64,000 nucleotides of DNA, taken from contig JAQBPB010000058.1 in assembly GCA_028287745.1 (NCBI GenBank), forward strand, positions 1 to 64,000, read 5' to 3'. Of the stretch, positions 26,888 to 35,315 are shown one piece after another (the stretch's first letter is position 1; each line of letters starts with the position of its first letter). The position numbers and the translations under genes were made by a program. The stretch is from Chloroflexota bacterium (GTDB lineage: Bacteria > Chloroflexota > Chloroflexia > Chloroheliales > Chloroheliaceae). The notes beneath the pieces are model-generated. The model was given only the letters and a program-made list of their open reading frames with translations. It was not told where the DNA came from and made no database searches.

Positions 26888-27884
26888 AACGCGTTCCCTC
26901 TACCGGCACCTGGCTTTTGACACCGCTCTTCCGGGTAATATAAGCGGCTAAATCGGCGGCCAGGCCGGGATTGGTAAAATAAGTGCTGTCCAGGTGGGTG
27001 ATAAAACACTGCTTCACCCTGGAACCGGTCAAAAGGTGGGTTAAACCGTAACCGGTCAGGTGGCGGTGACTCCACATATTATGAAAAGTAACATTGGCAA
27101 CCAGGATATCCACCTGGCTGTAGATTTCTTTTAAATCGTGCCGGTAATCAACAATTTCGGCCAGGTCGGCCAATTCGCCAAAGCGGTTAGCGCTGCTGGC
27201 CTCCTGGATTTGGCCGGAAGTGTTGCGGTAGCTTTTAACATAGTTGGTGTCGCTGGTGTAGCCGATAGTCAGGCCGTGGTAGTCCAGCACGAAACCATAA
27301 TTCTCACCGCCATGATAGGCCTGGTGAGGCGTCAGGGTCACTTCGCCCAGCGCAACCGGTTGGTTATCTCTAAGGGCCAGGGTTGTAGCCGGGCCGCCCC
27401 GGTAAGGGCCGGTAGTGGTCCCGTGTCCCTGGTGAAAGGGGCTGATGTAATTGCCATCCAGGATTTCGCCGGGAGCCAGCACACAGCCGCGCCGCTGGCT
27501 CATCATGCGACACATTCCCTCGATAATTGTATTGGCTTCGGTGTAGTGGTCGGTGTGAGCGTGAGAAACAAAGACGGCATCCAGCGAAGTCGGGTCCAAC
27601 TTATGGCGGTTGGCCTGGAGAATAGCGCCCGGCCCGGGGTCGACATGCAGGGCAAAATTGGGCAGGTTTATCATAAAGCCGCCGGTGTGGGCCACCTGGG
27701 TCAGCATACAGCGAGGCGAGCCACCGGTGCCCAGAAAGCAAATCCAGCGGTCCGGGTCGCGCGGCAGGCGCGGTTCGCCTGAGAACCATTGAAGTCCTTC
27801 GCGCTGGAGAGTTTCGGCGGCTATCCGGCGCAGCCGCTCATCCAGAACTTCTAAATCTTGTGCTTCTCCGGGTTGCTCGGTCAA
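26877..27884 (-). CDS. Metallo-beta-lactamase fold hydrolase
   Basis: A 335-residue protein with the MBL metal motif SHAHTDHY (HxHxDH) near 107 and later His residues in FHQGHG, HQAYHG and YTSDTNY, ending with VTFHNMWSHRHLTGYG. An N-terminal helix precedes the strand FLGTGGSPR. Family members hydrolyse phosphodiesters, phosphonates or thioesters; the arrangement with an early GTGG and late histidines resembles the RNase Z/PhnP branch. The start is TTG 27884 with AAGG seven bases upstream. It is the first gene of a two-gene operon with the CPBP protease. Confidence 0.8.
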   Translation of the reverse strand: MTEQPGEAQDLEVLDERLRRIAAETLQREGLQWFSGEPRLPRDPDRWICFLGTGGSPRCMLTQVAHTGGFMINLPNFALHVDPGPGAILQANRHKLDPTSLDAVFVSHAHTDHYTEANTIIEGMCRMMSQRRGCVLAPGEILDGNYISPFHQGHGTTTGPYRGGPATTLALRDNQPVALGEVTLTPHQAYHGGENYGFVLDYHGLTIGYTSDTNYVKSYRNTSGQIQEASSANRFGELADLAEIVDYRHDLKEIYSQVDILVANVTFHNMWSHRHLTGYGLTHLLTGSRVKQCFITHLDSTYFTNPGLAADLAAYITRKSGVKSQVPVEGTRYEL

Positions 27885-27921
27885 CTCAAACCTTCTTCCG
27901 TTTCCTGGTTAACAGGCAGCC

Positions 27922-27930
27922 ATTGTAGCA
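27922..27930 (-). promoter_or_regulatory. Extended -10 promoter of the MBL-CPBP operon
   Basis: Minus-strand TGCTACAAT, a TGn-TACAAT extended -10. No good -35 is seen. Transcription from about 27915 leaves a 30-base leader. Confidence 0.5.
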
Positions 27931-28036
27931 CAAGGAATAGACCTAAAGCCAGTTATAAAGCTCGGCAAACAGGCTAAACCCGGTTATGTAATTGGTTTGG
28001 ATAACCCGGTGCACCATAATACAGTCATTTTGGCTG

Positions 28037-28045
28037 TGCTATAAT
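28037..28045 (+). promoter_or_regulatory. Extended -10 promoter of the kptA-queG operon
   Basis: TGCTATAAT, a perfect TGn-TATAAT extended -10. The start near 28052 gives a leader of about 40 bases before the GTG at 28091. Confidence 0.6.
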
Positions 28046-28090
28046 TTGCCTGGTGTAAAAGTATTTTGAGTTGTTTTGGAGCAAGCAGTA

Positions 28091-28645
28091 GTGGACCAGC
28101 ACCTGGTAAGGTTGAGCAAGGAAATGTCCAGGGCCTTGCGGCACACTCCCTGGCTGTATGAGCTTGAACTCGACCCCGAAGGCTGGGTACCGGTGGAAGA
28201 ACTGATTGACGGTATCCAGGGAAGGCGCGACCACCGGCAAAAGATTAGCCTGGCCGATTTCGAGCGTATCCAGGAACAGAGTGACAAGCGCCGGTTTGAG
28301 CTAAAAGACGGGCGTATCCGAGCGCTCTACGGCCATTCGGTGCCTGCCCGGATGGTCAAAGAGCCGGGCATTCCACCGGCGGTGCTGTATCACGGCACTA
28401 CCCCGGCGGTTTTAGATATTATCCGGGCCGGAGGTCTTAAACCGATGCGCCGCCAGTACGTCCATCTTTCTACCGATGTCCCGACCGCGACCCAGGTGGC
28501 CCGGCGCAAAGGCGTCCCGGTCATATTGGAAATAATGGCCCAGGAAGCCCACGCCAGCGGTTTGAAGTTTTACCGGGGTAACGAGTTGGTCTGGCTGGCC
28601 GATTTTGTGCCGCCGGAATATATTAAAAACCCCGAAAGTAAGTGA
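28091..28645 (+). CDS. kptA: RNA 2'-phosphotransferase (KptA/Tpt1 family)
   Basis: About 184 residues, the usual length. The N-terminal winged helix carries LSKEMSRALRHTPW and DPEGWVPVEELI; the ADP-ribosyl-transferase-like half has YHGTTPAVLDII, RRQYVHLSTD and FYRGNELVWLADFVPPEYI. KptA moves an internal 2'-phosphate from RNA to NAD+, making ADP-ribose 1'',2''-cyclic phosphate. Fungi use it in tRNA splicing; the bacterial role is unclear. The frame opens at TTG 28076, but GTG 28091 has GGAG nine bases upstream and begins at the family's usual N-terminus. It overlaps queG by four bases. Confidence 0.9.
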   Translation: MDQHLVRLSKEMSRALRHTPWLYELELDPEGWVPVEELIDGIQGRRDHRQKISLADFERIQEQSDKRRFELKDGRIRALYGHSVPARMVKEPGIPPAVLYHGTTPAVLDIIRAGGLKPMRRQYVHLSTDVPTATQVARRKGVPVILEIMAQEAHASGLKFYRGNELVWLADFVPPEYIKNPESK

Positions 28646-29733
28646 AGCAAGTTTTGAATTACCTGGAACTAACCGCATATATAAAAGAAGAAGCCCATGC
28701 CGTGGGCTTTGACCTGGTGGGAATTGCCCAGGCCGGGCCATTTGAAGAAACCGAGGCCCGCCTGCTGGACCATATCGAGCAGGGCCGTATCGCCGGGCTG
28801 GCCTGGTTCACCAAAGAACGGGCCAACTTCGCCAGCGACCCGGCCAACCTGCTGCCAGGTGTCCGGTCGATTATTTCGCTGGGTATCTCTTACCTGCAGG
28901 ACCCGCCGCAACTGGAAGAAACTCCCAACCCACGGGGCCGGGTGGCCCGCTACGCCTGGGGCAAAGATTACCACGATGTCTTAAAAGCTAAAATGCAGAC
29001 CCTGTTTGAGAAAATAAAGGGGGTTACCGGCTCGGAAGAGGCCCGCTTGCTGGTAGACACGGCCCGCATCGTGGACCGGGCGGTGGCCCAGCGGGCCGGC
29101 CTGGGTTTCTTTGGCAAAAACACCAACCTGATTAACCGGCGTTTTGGCTCGTACTTCTTCCTGGCCGAAATCCTGACTGACCTGGAACTGGACTACGACC
29201 CACCGGCCTGGGGCACCTGCGGCCGCTGTACCCGCTGTATTGATGCCTGCCCGACCCAGGCCATTACCGAGCCGTGGACGGTCTATAATGACCGCTGCAT
29301 CTCTTTCCTGACCATCGAGCTTAAAGGCAGCGTGCCGGAAGAACTGCGGCCGGGTATGGGCGAGTGGATTTTTGGCTGCGACATCTGCCAGGAGGTCTGC
29401 CCTTACAATAAAAAAGCCGTCCCCGGCAACCACGCCGAGTTTGCCCCGGCCAACCCTGAAGACAGCGCTCCTGATTTGTTGGCCTGGCTGCGCCTGACCG
29501 AGCAGGACGAAACGTTCCGCCAGAAATTCCGGGGAACCCCTCTACTCCGGCCCAAACGCACCGGCTTGCGCCGCAATATCGCGATTGCCCTGGGCAACCG
29601 GGCCGAACCGGCGACCCTACCGGCCCTCAAGGCGGCCCGCGATACCGAGGTTGACCCGACCGTCCAGGAACACCTGGACTGGGCCATTGACCGGATTGAG
29701 AAGACGCAGCCGGAACCGCCGGACAGCCTCTAA
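28642..29733 (+). CDS. queG: Epoxyqueuosine reductase QueG
   Basis: A 363-residue protein with the B12-dependent QueG layout. The cobalamin/substrate half includes GVRSIISLGISYL and ARYAWGKDYHDVLK; AQRAGLGFFGKNTNLI precedes two [4Fe-4S] motifs, CGRCTRCIDAC with CPT near 192-202 and CDICQEVCPYN near 247-256. C-terminal HEAT-like helices end the protein. It reduces epoxyqueuosine to queuosine in tRNA, the last step of the pathway. Translation starts at GTG 28642, overlapping the kptA stop (GTGA), so the two are coupled. No queA or tgt gene is in the window. Confidence 0.92.
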   Translation: MKQVLNYLELTAYIKEEAHAVGFDLVGIAQAGPFEETEARLLDHIEQGRIAGLAWFTKERANFASDPANLLPGVRSIISLGISYLQDPPQLEETPNPRGRVARYAWGKDYHDVLKAKMQTLFEKIKGVTGSEEARLLVDTARIVDRAVAQRAGLGFFGKNTNLINRRFGSYFFLAEILTDLELDYDPPAWGTCGRCTRCIDACPTQAITEPWTVYNDRCISFLTIELKGSVPEELRPGMGEWIFGCDICQEVCPYNKKAVPGNHAEFAPANPEDSAPDLLAWLRLTEQDETFRQKFRGTPLLRPKRTGLRRNIAIALGNRAEPATLPALKAARDTEVDPTVQEHLDWAIDRIEKTQPEPPDSL

Positions 29734-29743
29734 AAGTTTTCTC

Positions 29744-31036
29744 TTAAGGCTTTCTTTTCCCGCTGGCGGTCTGGAATATCTGGCTGTAGCGGCCGACTAC
29801 GGCGGTCCAGTTAAGCTCGTCCTCGATTTTGCGGCGGGCGGCCTGGCCGTACCGCTCGCGCAGGGCCGGGTCTGCCAGCAGTTCGCGGATAGCCCGGGTG
29901 AGGGCCGCCGGGTCGCGCTGCGGCACTAACCGGCCGTTCTCGCCGTCCGTCATGGCCAGCGGCACCCCGGCCACCGCCGAGGCAATCGCCGCCCTGCCCA
30001 TCGACATAGCTTCCAATAAAGTATTGGGCAAACCGTCCACATTCCCCTGGTCGTCCACGATACTCGGCAGCAAAAACAGGTCGCAAGCCGCCAGGTAGTC
30101 CGGCAGCCGGTCGTGGGCCACCGCGCCCTCAAAGCGGACCTTATTCTGGATGTTCAGTTCAGCCGCCAGTTCCTGGAGCGGCTGCAAAAGGTCCCCGGCC
30201 CCGGCTATTACCAGCACGCTTTCGGGAAAAGTCTCCAGCACGCCCGGCAGCGCTCTTAAGGCGTATTCAAACCCCTTTTTGTAGACCAACCGCCCGACCA
30301 TAAGCAATACCGGCTGGTCCGGCCCAAAACCCAGTCCCTGGCGAATTTCCGCCCGGGGCCGTTCGGGTGTCTTGAAAGTAGCCGGGTCCACCCCGTAAGG
30401 AATAACCGCCGACCGGCCCGCAGACTTCGGGGCCGCCAGACGCTGGGCCCGTTCCAACAAATCCGGGCTGCTGGCCGTTACAGCGGCGGCCCGCCGGAAA
30501 GCCCAGCGAGCCACCCACCCCACCGGCTTAATCCGCTCCGCCATATAGACGTCCGAACCATGGAGGCTTATCACCACCGGAATGCGGCGCAAAAGCCCGA
30601 CCAGCACTGCCACCGGGGAATTTGGAATAACCCAGTGGGCCTGAATCAGGTCGTAACGCTCCCGGCCGGTCAGACGCCACATCTTCCAGAAACTGCTGGC
30701 AAGCACAAACGGCAGTAAAAGATAAATCAGTTTGCGGACCTTAACATCGCCCTGTAAAGAAGCCGCGTAACCCCAGATATTCCAGCCTGGACGCAGGGCG
30801 TAGCGAAACGGGAAAAAGCGGACCCCTCTCTCGACCGCGCCGCGCCGCAGGTCGGGATGATAGGGCAAAACCACCGTCACCTGGTGCCCCCGGGCCTGGC
30901 TGTATTGAGCAATTGCCTCGATAAAAGGGGCGGTCACATCGCCGGGATACTTGGGATAAGAGGAAGTTAACATTAGAATTTTTAGGGGCGCTTGGGAGGC
31001 CGGGTTTGAGGCAGTCTCAGGGCTGGTGGTCTGCAT
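29744..31036 (-). CDS. GT4-family glycosyltransferase
   Basis: A 430-residue GT-B enzyme. The N-terminal domain has the Gly-rich MLTSSYPKYPGD start and the acceptor region LIQAHWVIPNSPVAVL with LHGSDVY; the C-terminal nucleotide-sugar domain has VLLMVGRLVYKKGFEYALRA and an E(x7)E-type site LPNTLLEAMSMGRAAIAS near 345. Family GT4 transfers sugars from NDP- or GDP-sugars to glycolipids or polysaccharides with retained configuration. It is 30 residues longer at the N-terminus than the first core strand. It has its own consensus promoter at 31084-31112 and faces queG. Confidence 0.87.
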   Translation of the reverse strand: MQTTSPETASNPASQAPLKILMLTSSYPKYPGDVTAPFIEAIAQYSQARGHQVTVVLPYHPDLRRGAVERGVRFFPFRYALRPGWNIWGYAASLQGDVKVRKLIYLLLPFVLASSFWKMWRLTGRERYDLIQAHWVIPNSPVAVLVGLLRRIPVVISLHGSDVYMAERIKPVGWVARWAFRRAAAVTASSPDLLERAQRLAAPKSAGRSAVIPYGVDPATFKTPERPRAEIRQGLGFGPDQPVLLMVGRLVYKKGFEYALRALPGVLETFPESVLVIAGAGDLLQPLQELAAELNIQNKVRFEGAVAHDRLPDYLAACDLFLLPSIVDDQGNVDGLPNTLLEAMSMGRAAIASAVAGVPLAMTDGENGRLVPQRDPAALTRAIRELLADPALRERYGQAARRKIEDELNWTAVVGRYSQIFQTASGKRKP

Positions 31037-31083
31037 TATTTCCTTTATTTGTGTTGTCCTTAATAATAAAAAATCGCGGCTTG

Positions 31084-31112
31084 ATTATAACTTTGGCGGT
31101 CAGATATGGCAA
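31084..31112 (-). promoter_or_regulatory. Promoter of the GT4 gene
   Basis: Minus-strand TTGCCA, 17-base spacer, TATAAT: 11 of 12 consensus bases. Starts near 31077 with a short leader of about 40 bases. It is back to back with the promoter at 31117-31145. Confidence 0.75.
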
Positions 31113-31116
31113 TTTA

Positions 31117-31145
31117 TTGACAGGGAGGAAGCAAGTTTCTACAAT
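31117..31145 (+). promoter_or_regulatory. Promoter of the alpha/beta-hydrolase gene
   Basis: TTGACA, 17-base spacer, TACAAT: 11 of 12 consensus bases. Start near 31152, leader of about 60 bases to the TTG at 31214. Its -35 box is only five bases from the -35 box of the opposite promoter. Confidence 0.75.
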
Positions 31146-31213
31146 ATACATATAAGATATTGTATTCATTCTATAATTAGAAGATATCTTAACTAGAAGA
31201 AATCAGGCAAATT

Positions 31214-32290
31214 TTGCAAAACTCCGAGATATTTGAAAAACGGTTGGAATGGTTCCTGGGAAACCTGGATGAAACCTTCTTTAACTTTTCCAACTTCTGG
31301 CTGGAACGGTCGGGCAAGCAGCCCTACCTTTCGGATAAAACCGAATTAGACCGGTTGAACGAACAGCCCTGGACCGCCGACCAGATAGCCGAACTCTTTC
31401 CCAGCCCGCCCCAGCCGGAAATCAGGCCGGTCGAACGAAACCCGCTGAGTGTGGCCCTGCAGACCGGGCCGCAACTCCGGCACTACCGGGTCTTTAACCT
31501 GGAATACCCCAGCGCAGTTGTTACCGGCTACCCCGAAAACGATATCGTGCGCGGCATTTACCTGGACCGCATGGACCGGGTAAATAACCCGGTAGTCATT
31601 TATTTACACGGCTGGATGGAATTCGAAACAGGGTTGTCTTTGCACCTGCCGCTGTCCTGGGCCGGAACGTTAGGGTATGACGTGCTGGCGCTCCACCTGC
31701 CTTTTCACTTTGAACGCGCTCCGCTCGGCACTCTTAGTGGTGAAATGGCGATAACCGGCAACTTGCCGCTGGCTATAACAGGCATGCGCCAGGCGGTTAG
31801 CGATGTGCGCCAGGCGGTCGCCTGGCTCAAAGCCCAGCACCCGGACCGGCCCATCGCGCTGATTGGCAAAAGCCTGGGCGGCCTGGTGGGAGCGATGGTA
31901 CTGGCAACCGAGCCGCAACTGGAGGCTGGGGTACTGGCGGTGCCCGCGACCGGCGCTAAAGCGTCCATCTGGCAGAGTTCTTATACGGCGCTACTGCGGC
32001 GCGACCTGCACCAGCAGGGCCTGGACGAAGCCGCTACCGCCCGTTTACTGGAAGTAATCCAGCCGGGACGTTACCGGCCCGCCATTGACCCGCAGCGGAT
32101 ACTAATCCTCAAAGCCAATGCCGACCGGGTCTGTTTCCCACAGGAAACCGAGGCTTTCGCCACCATCTGGGGCACCCGAACCGTCGCCTTACCGACCGGA
32201 CATCTTACCGCAACCTTTCATCCACGCTCCCGCCGGGAAGCCCAGGAACACCTTCAGCGTTACCTATCCGGGGTGCAAGTTATTAAATAA
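31214..32290 (+). CDS. Alpha/beta-hydrolase fold protein
   Basis: A 358-residue protein with an 85-residue helical N-terminal extension and a typical alpha/beta-hydrolase core. The oxyanion segment is YLHGWMEF near 137, the nucleophile elbow is GKSLGG near 217, the acid is in LKANADRVCFP near 300 and the His is in TGHLTATFHP near 330. No signal peptide is visible. The start is TTG 31214 with a modest AGG site eight bases upstream; no better in-frame codon exists. Substrate is unknown; lipase, esterase or thioesterase activity are possible. It ends at a strong bidirectional terminator. Confidence 0.75.
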   Translation: MQNSEIFEKRLEWFLGNLDETFFNFSNFWLERSGKQPYLSDKTELDRLNEQPWTADQIAELFPSPPQPEIRPVERNPLSVALQTGPQLRHYRVFNLEYPSAVVTGYPENDIVRGIYLDRMDRVNNPVVIYLHGWMEFETGLSLHLPLSWAGTLGYDVLALHLPFHFERAPLGTLSGEMAITGNLPLAITGMRQAVSDVRQAVAWLKAQHPDRPIALIGKSLGGLVGAMVLATEPQLEAGVLAVPATGAKASIWQSSYTALLRRDLHQQGLDEAATARLLEVIQPGRYRPAIDPQRILILKANADRVCFPQETEAFATIWGTRTVALPTGHLTATFHPRSRREAQEHLQRYLSGVQVIK

Positions 32291-32335
32291 AGTTTCAGTT
32301 TTTTCAAAATAGCCCGGCAGGCTTAACGGACTATA

Positions 32336-32374
32336 AAAAGGGGACTTCCGGCAAAACGCCGGAAGTCCCCTTTT
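32336..32374. terminator. Strong bidirectional terminator
   Basis: A 17-base left arm (32336-32352) pairs perfectly with 32358-32374 around a five-base loop, with A-run and T-run at the ends. It serves the hydrolase gene on plus and the two-TM protein gene on minus. Confidence 0.9.
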
Positions 32375-32403
32375 AAGTTCGAAAGTAACGATTTAGCGCG
32401 GTG

Positions 32404-32991
32404 TTACCCGGCCCGCAAACCCCGGTTAAAGTTACGCCCAAAAATCAAAGCAGTCATCAGGGCCAGTCCAACCGACGCGCTTAAGATAGTTGGCAACAAG
32501 GGCAGGACCTGCAGCACGAAGTCGCTTGCGAAAGTCGAAACATTCAGCCAGACCGACTGCAGCACTTCCAGCCGCACCTGCATTTCATGGTCACTTGACG
32601 GCCCGAACACCAGGTTACTTACAGCCGGCCAGATGGTCCACATCAGCAACAGGCACAGGCCCAACCAGACCCCCATAAAGGCCAGACCCATAAAATAGCG
32701 GTTCTGCTGCTTCTCCAATATTTCTTCGGTCTGGGCGATAGTATCGAACGGTTGGGGGAGAGGTTTTACTTCAGGCGGAGCATACTTTATAACCGGCGCG
32801 GCGGCGGCCCAGGCCAGCGGATTGCTGACGGGCCCGGCGACCGAAGCCTGGGGTAAAGCCGCGATGCGCGCCATTACCCGGCTGGCGGTATGCGAAGGCG
32901 CTTTAATGACCGGCCGGGCCGCCAATACGCGGTCCAGTTCATCCGCTTGCCGGGAGGCTTTATTCAAATCTGAGATTTGTGGATCGGACAT
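32404..32991 (-). CDS. Two-TM protein, possible anti-sigma factor
   Basis: A 195-residue protein with no family I am sure of. An acidic/helical, soluble N-terminal part of about 105 residues (ending LPQPFDTIAQTEEILEKQQN) is followed by membrane helices near 110-132 (MGLAFMGVWLGLCLLLMWTIW) and 165-188. The downstream position, 60 bases after an ECF sigma gene, and the architecture, cytoplasmic region then membrane segments, are what one expects of a membrane-bound anti-sigma factor, though I see no zinc-binding HxxxCxxC motif. The partnership is inference. Confidence 0.6.
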   Translation of the reverse strand: MSDPQISDLNKASRQADELDRVLAARPVIKAPSHTASRVMARIAALPQASVAGPVSNPLAWAAAAPVIKYAPPEVKPLPQPFDTIAQTEEILEKQQNRYFMGLAFMGVWLGLCLLLMWTIWPAVSNLVFGPSSDHEMQVRLEVLQSVWLNVSTFASDFVLQVLPLLPTILSASVGLALMTALIFGRNFNRGLRAG

Positions 32992-33051
32992 TTACGCCAC
33001 CTGATTTACAATAATTTCCTGCTATTATACCAAATCTTTGCAATAGAAGCT

Positions 33052-33711
33052 CTAATTGTCGTATTCCAGGGCTCCCTTGTCAGTTAACTCCAACAACCGG
33101 GTCTTTAATTGAGCTTTAGCGCGGTAGAGGTGGGTTTTAACGGTGCCTACCGGCACTTCCAGGGCGGCCGCTATTTCTTCGTAGCTCATTTCCTGGCCGT
33201 AGTACAGGGCAATAATTTCGCGGTACTTGACCGGCAGTTGGTCTACCTGCTCCCAGATGAGCTGGCGGCGTTCGCTGGTATCAAACAGCCAGGCCGGTTC
33301 GTCGGACCGGTCGCCCGCCAGGTTAGCCAGGATATCCTGCTCGCCGCCGTCGCCCTCATCGAAGTTGATTTCCACCGAGACCAGGCGCGGGTTGCTTTTT
33401 AGAGAGCGCAGTCGGTTCAGACAGGTGTTGCGAACAATCCGGTAGGCCCAGGTTGTAAATTTAGCATCGCCCCGGAACCCGGCCAACGCCTGCCATATTC
33501 TCACGAAAGCTTCCTGCGAAGCATCATCAGCTTCTTCGTAATTCTGTAAGATTCGATAAGCCAGGTTAAAGACAAAATCCTGGTGCATTTCAACAAGTTG
33601 AGCGAAAGAAGCCTGGTCGCCGGTCTGGGCCCGGGCAATCAACCAGGCTTCACCCGGCTGGCCCCCGGACTGGTTATCAAAAGCTGTCATTGCCAGGGAA
33701 GTCAGTGGCAT
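33052..33711 (-). CDS. ECF-type RNA polymerase sigma factor
   Basis: A roughly 219-residue sigma-70 factor of the ECF class. Region 2 carries QDFVFNLAYRILQNYEEADD and SQEAFVRIWQALAGF; region 4 has LPVKYREIIALYYGQEMSYEEIAAAL and the helix-turn-helix VPVGTVKTHLYRAK. The open frame extends to 33867 but ATG 33711 has AGGAG at spacing about nine and gives a length typical of the class. It probably belongs with the membrane protein downstream and may control the DUF4097 genes upstream. A Ser/Pro-rich 20-residue start may be disordered. Confidence 0.88.
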   Translation of the reverse strand: MPLTSLAMTAFDNQSGGQPGEAWLIARAQTGDQASFAQLVEMHQDFVFNLAYRILQNYEEADDASQEAFVRIWQALAGFRGDAKFTTWAYRIVRNTCLNRLRSLKSNPRLVSVEINFDEGDGGEQDILANLAGDRSDEPAWLFDTSERRQLIWEQVDQLPVKYREIIALYYGQEMSYEEIAAALEVPVGTVKTHLYRAKAQLKTRLLELTDKGALEYDN

Positions 33712-33972
33712 AGCCGGGTTCTCCTGCTCAACCGGACCGGCCGGTTTAGCCGGGGCGGATATTACGCTGGCCGGAGTAAAGAGAGCTGCACGGTCACGGC
33801 CGGGGTTGAACAAACTGCCTGGGAAGTGGCCTAACCAGCCACGGGTTGTAGTTGAAACATTCAACATTGGGCTTATCTCTCACTCGAACTTGATTATGGT
33901 AAATTTCCTTATTGCTACTAAGAATGATAGTACCACCAGCCGTGAGTAACTGGCATTGGCCTTTAGACTAAC

Positions 33973-35307
33973 TTACCCTCCTCCAAAGGTTACCTTTATA
34001 GACCCGACCTGGCTGCTAACCCGCAGCGGTGCCCCACCTCCGGCGATCTGGCCCTCAAAACTGTTCCGTCCCTGGTACTTCAAGTTAGTCACAGGTAAAC
34101 TTGTTTCAACCGTGCCGACATTGCTGGAAGCTTCCAGGTTAAAACCGGTGCCCGGATTCAGGACCATCTGAACACTGCCTACCCGGCTGATTACCTCGCT
34201 GGGTGCGGTTGGCACCATACCCCGGTAAAAAACCGAGCCGGTAGTCGCCTCAAGGTGCAGCGAACCGGCCTGAATATTTTCAGCGTGAACCCGGCCTGCC
34301 CCGGCCTTCAGGTCCAGGTCATTCTCTACGGTAGCCTCATATAGCTCGATACTGCCGGTAACGGCTTTCGCCGTGTAACGGCCGCAATTGACACCCCTGG
34401 CCCGAATACTGGCCGCTGTCGAGTCCAGGTCCAGTTCTTCCGCGCCCACGCCTGAAAGTTCAATCAGGCCCGCCCCGGAACGCGCCTTTACAATACCGGC
34501 CGCCACGCCCTGCAAACTCAACTTGCCGCTGGTAGTATTGAGCGTGATATTCCGGCCACTGCTGTAGCTTTCGATGGCAATCGTGCCCAGGGTGGTTTTG
34601 GCCGTAAGGTCGCCGCTATAGTCTTTGGTCAATATTTCGCCGTAAGTGCTGTTTAATTCAGCCGCCAGGGCCGGTGGTAAAGTTATAGCCAGGTCCATTC
34701 TTGGGCCGCGCCCTATCACCAGGCCCTGGTCAGGGTCACCTGCTTCCACCCGCAAGACCCCGCCTTCGATCCAATGGCGCAATTGTAACCGTCCGAAATC
34801 CAGCCGGGCTTCCATTTCATCGCGGGCCCAGACCCGTTTGGTTGCCAGGATACGAACTTCCCGCAAGCCCTCCTGACCCTGCAGCTTTACCCCACCACTG
34901 CTCAAATTCAGAATGAAACCGGCCACCTTTTCATCCAGGGGTACCGTCAGTGATACTTGCTCGGTCCGTTCGGGGTTCATGCCCAGGTTAAAACTGACAT
35001 TTCCAATATTGTTCATATTCCATCCAGTCGCCCGCGCACTTCGCGGGGTTGAGTTGTAGGCACCCGCAGGCATTTCAAGGTCCACGGGCCTTCCGGCAGG
35101 CGGTTCCCAGGGCTTGCCGTTGAGCCAATCACTCGACCACAGACCGGTCGAACGTGTGATAAAACCAACCGCCCCCAGGAACCCCAGCAGGAAAATAATT
35201 GCCAGGAAACTACTTAGTGAGCGGTTGAGCAGCAGGCAAACCAGGCCAAAACTGACTTCCAAGAATAATGCAATCCATAACAACCGCCGAACCTGGAAAC
35301 TTCGCAT
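33973..35307 (-). CDS. DUF4097-family beta-helix protein with two membrane helices
   Basis: A 444-residue protein. Two membrane helices open it (LLWIALFLEVSFGLVCLLLN and FLAIIFLLGFLGAVGFI). The rest is strand after strand in the style of DUF4097/YvlB adhesin-like domains: AKTTLGTIAIESYSSGRNITL, TTSGKLSLQGVAAGIVKARSG, and similar imperfect 15-20-residue units. Proteins of this type in Firmicutes (YvlB, LiaG) are linked to envelope stress. It follows eight bases after another DUF4097 gene and precedes the sigma gene, so it is part of the same cluster. The ligand or partner is unknown. Confidence 0.75.
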   Translation of the reverse strand: MRSFQVRRLLWIALFLEVSFGLVCLLLNRSLSSFLAIIFLLGFLGAVGFITRSTGLWSSDWLNGKPWEPPAGRPVDLEMPAGAYNSTPRSARATGWNMNNIGNVSFNLGMNPERTEQVSLTVPLDEKVAGFILNLSSGGVKLQGQEGLREVRILATKRVWARDEMEARLDFGRLQLRHWIEGGVLRVEAGDPDQGLVIGRGPRMDLAITLPPALAAELNSTYGEILTKDYSGDLTAKTTLGTIAIESYSSGRNITLNTTSGKLSLQGVAAGIVKARSGAGLIELSGVGAEELDLDSTAASIRARGVNCGRYTAKAVTGSIELYEATVENDLDLKAGAGRVHAENIQAGSLHLEATTGSVFYRGMVPTAPSEVISRVGSVQMVLNPGTGFNLEASSNVGTVETSLPVTNLKYQGRNSFEGQIAGGGAPLRVSSQVGSIKVTFGGG

Positions 35308-35315
35308 AAACTTCT

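Noticed and set aside
33712..33867. 52 extra N-terminal codons of the ECF sigma factor.
   Set aside because: The strong AGGAG before ATG 33711 and the normal ECF length favour the shorter start; a longer disordered extension cannot be excluded.
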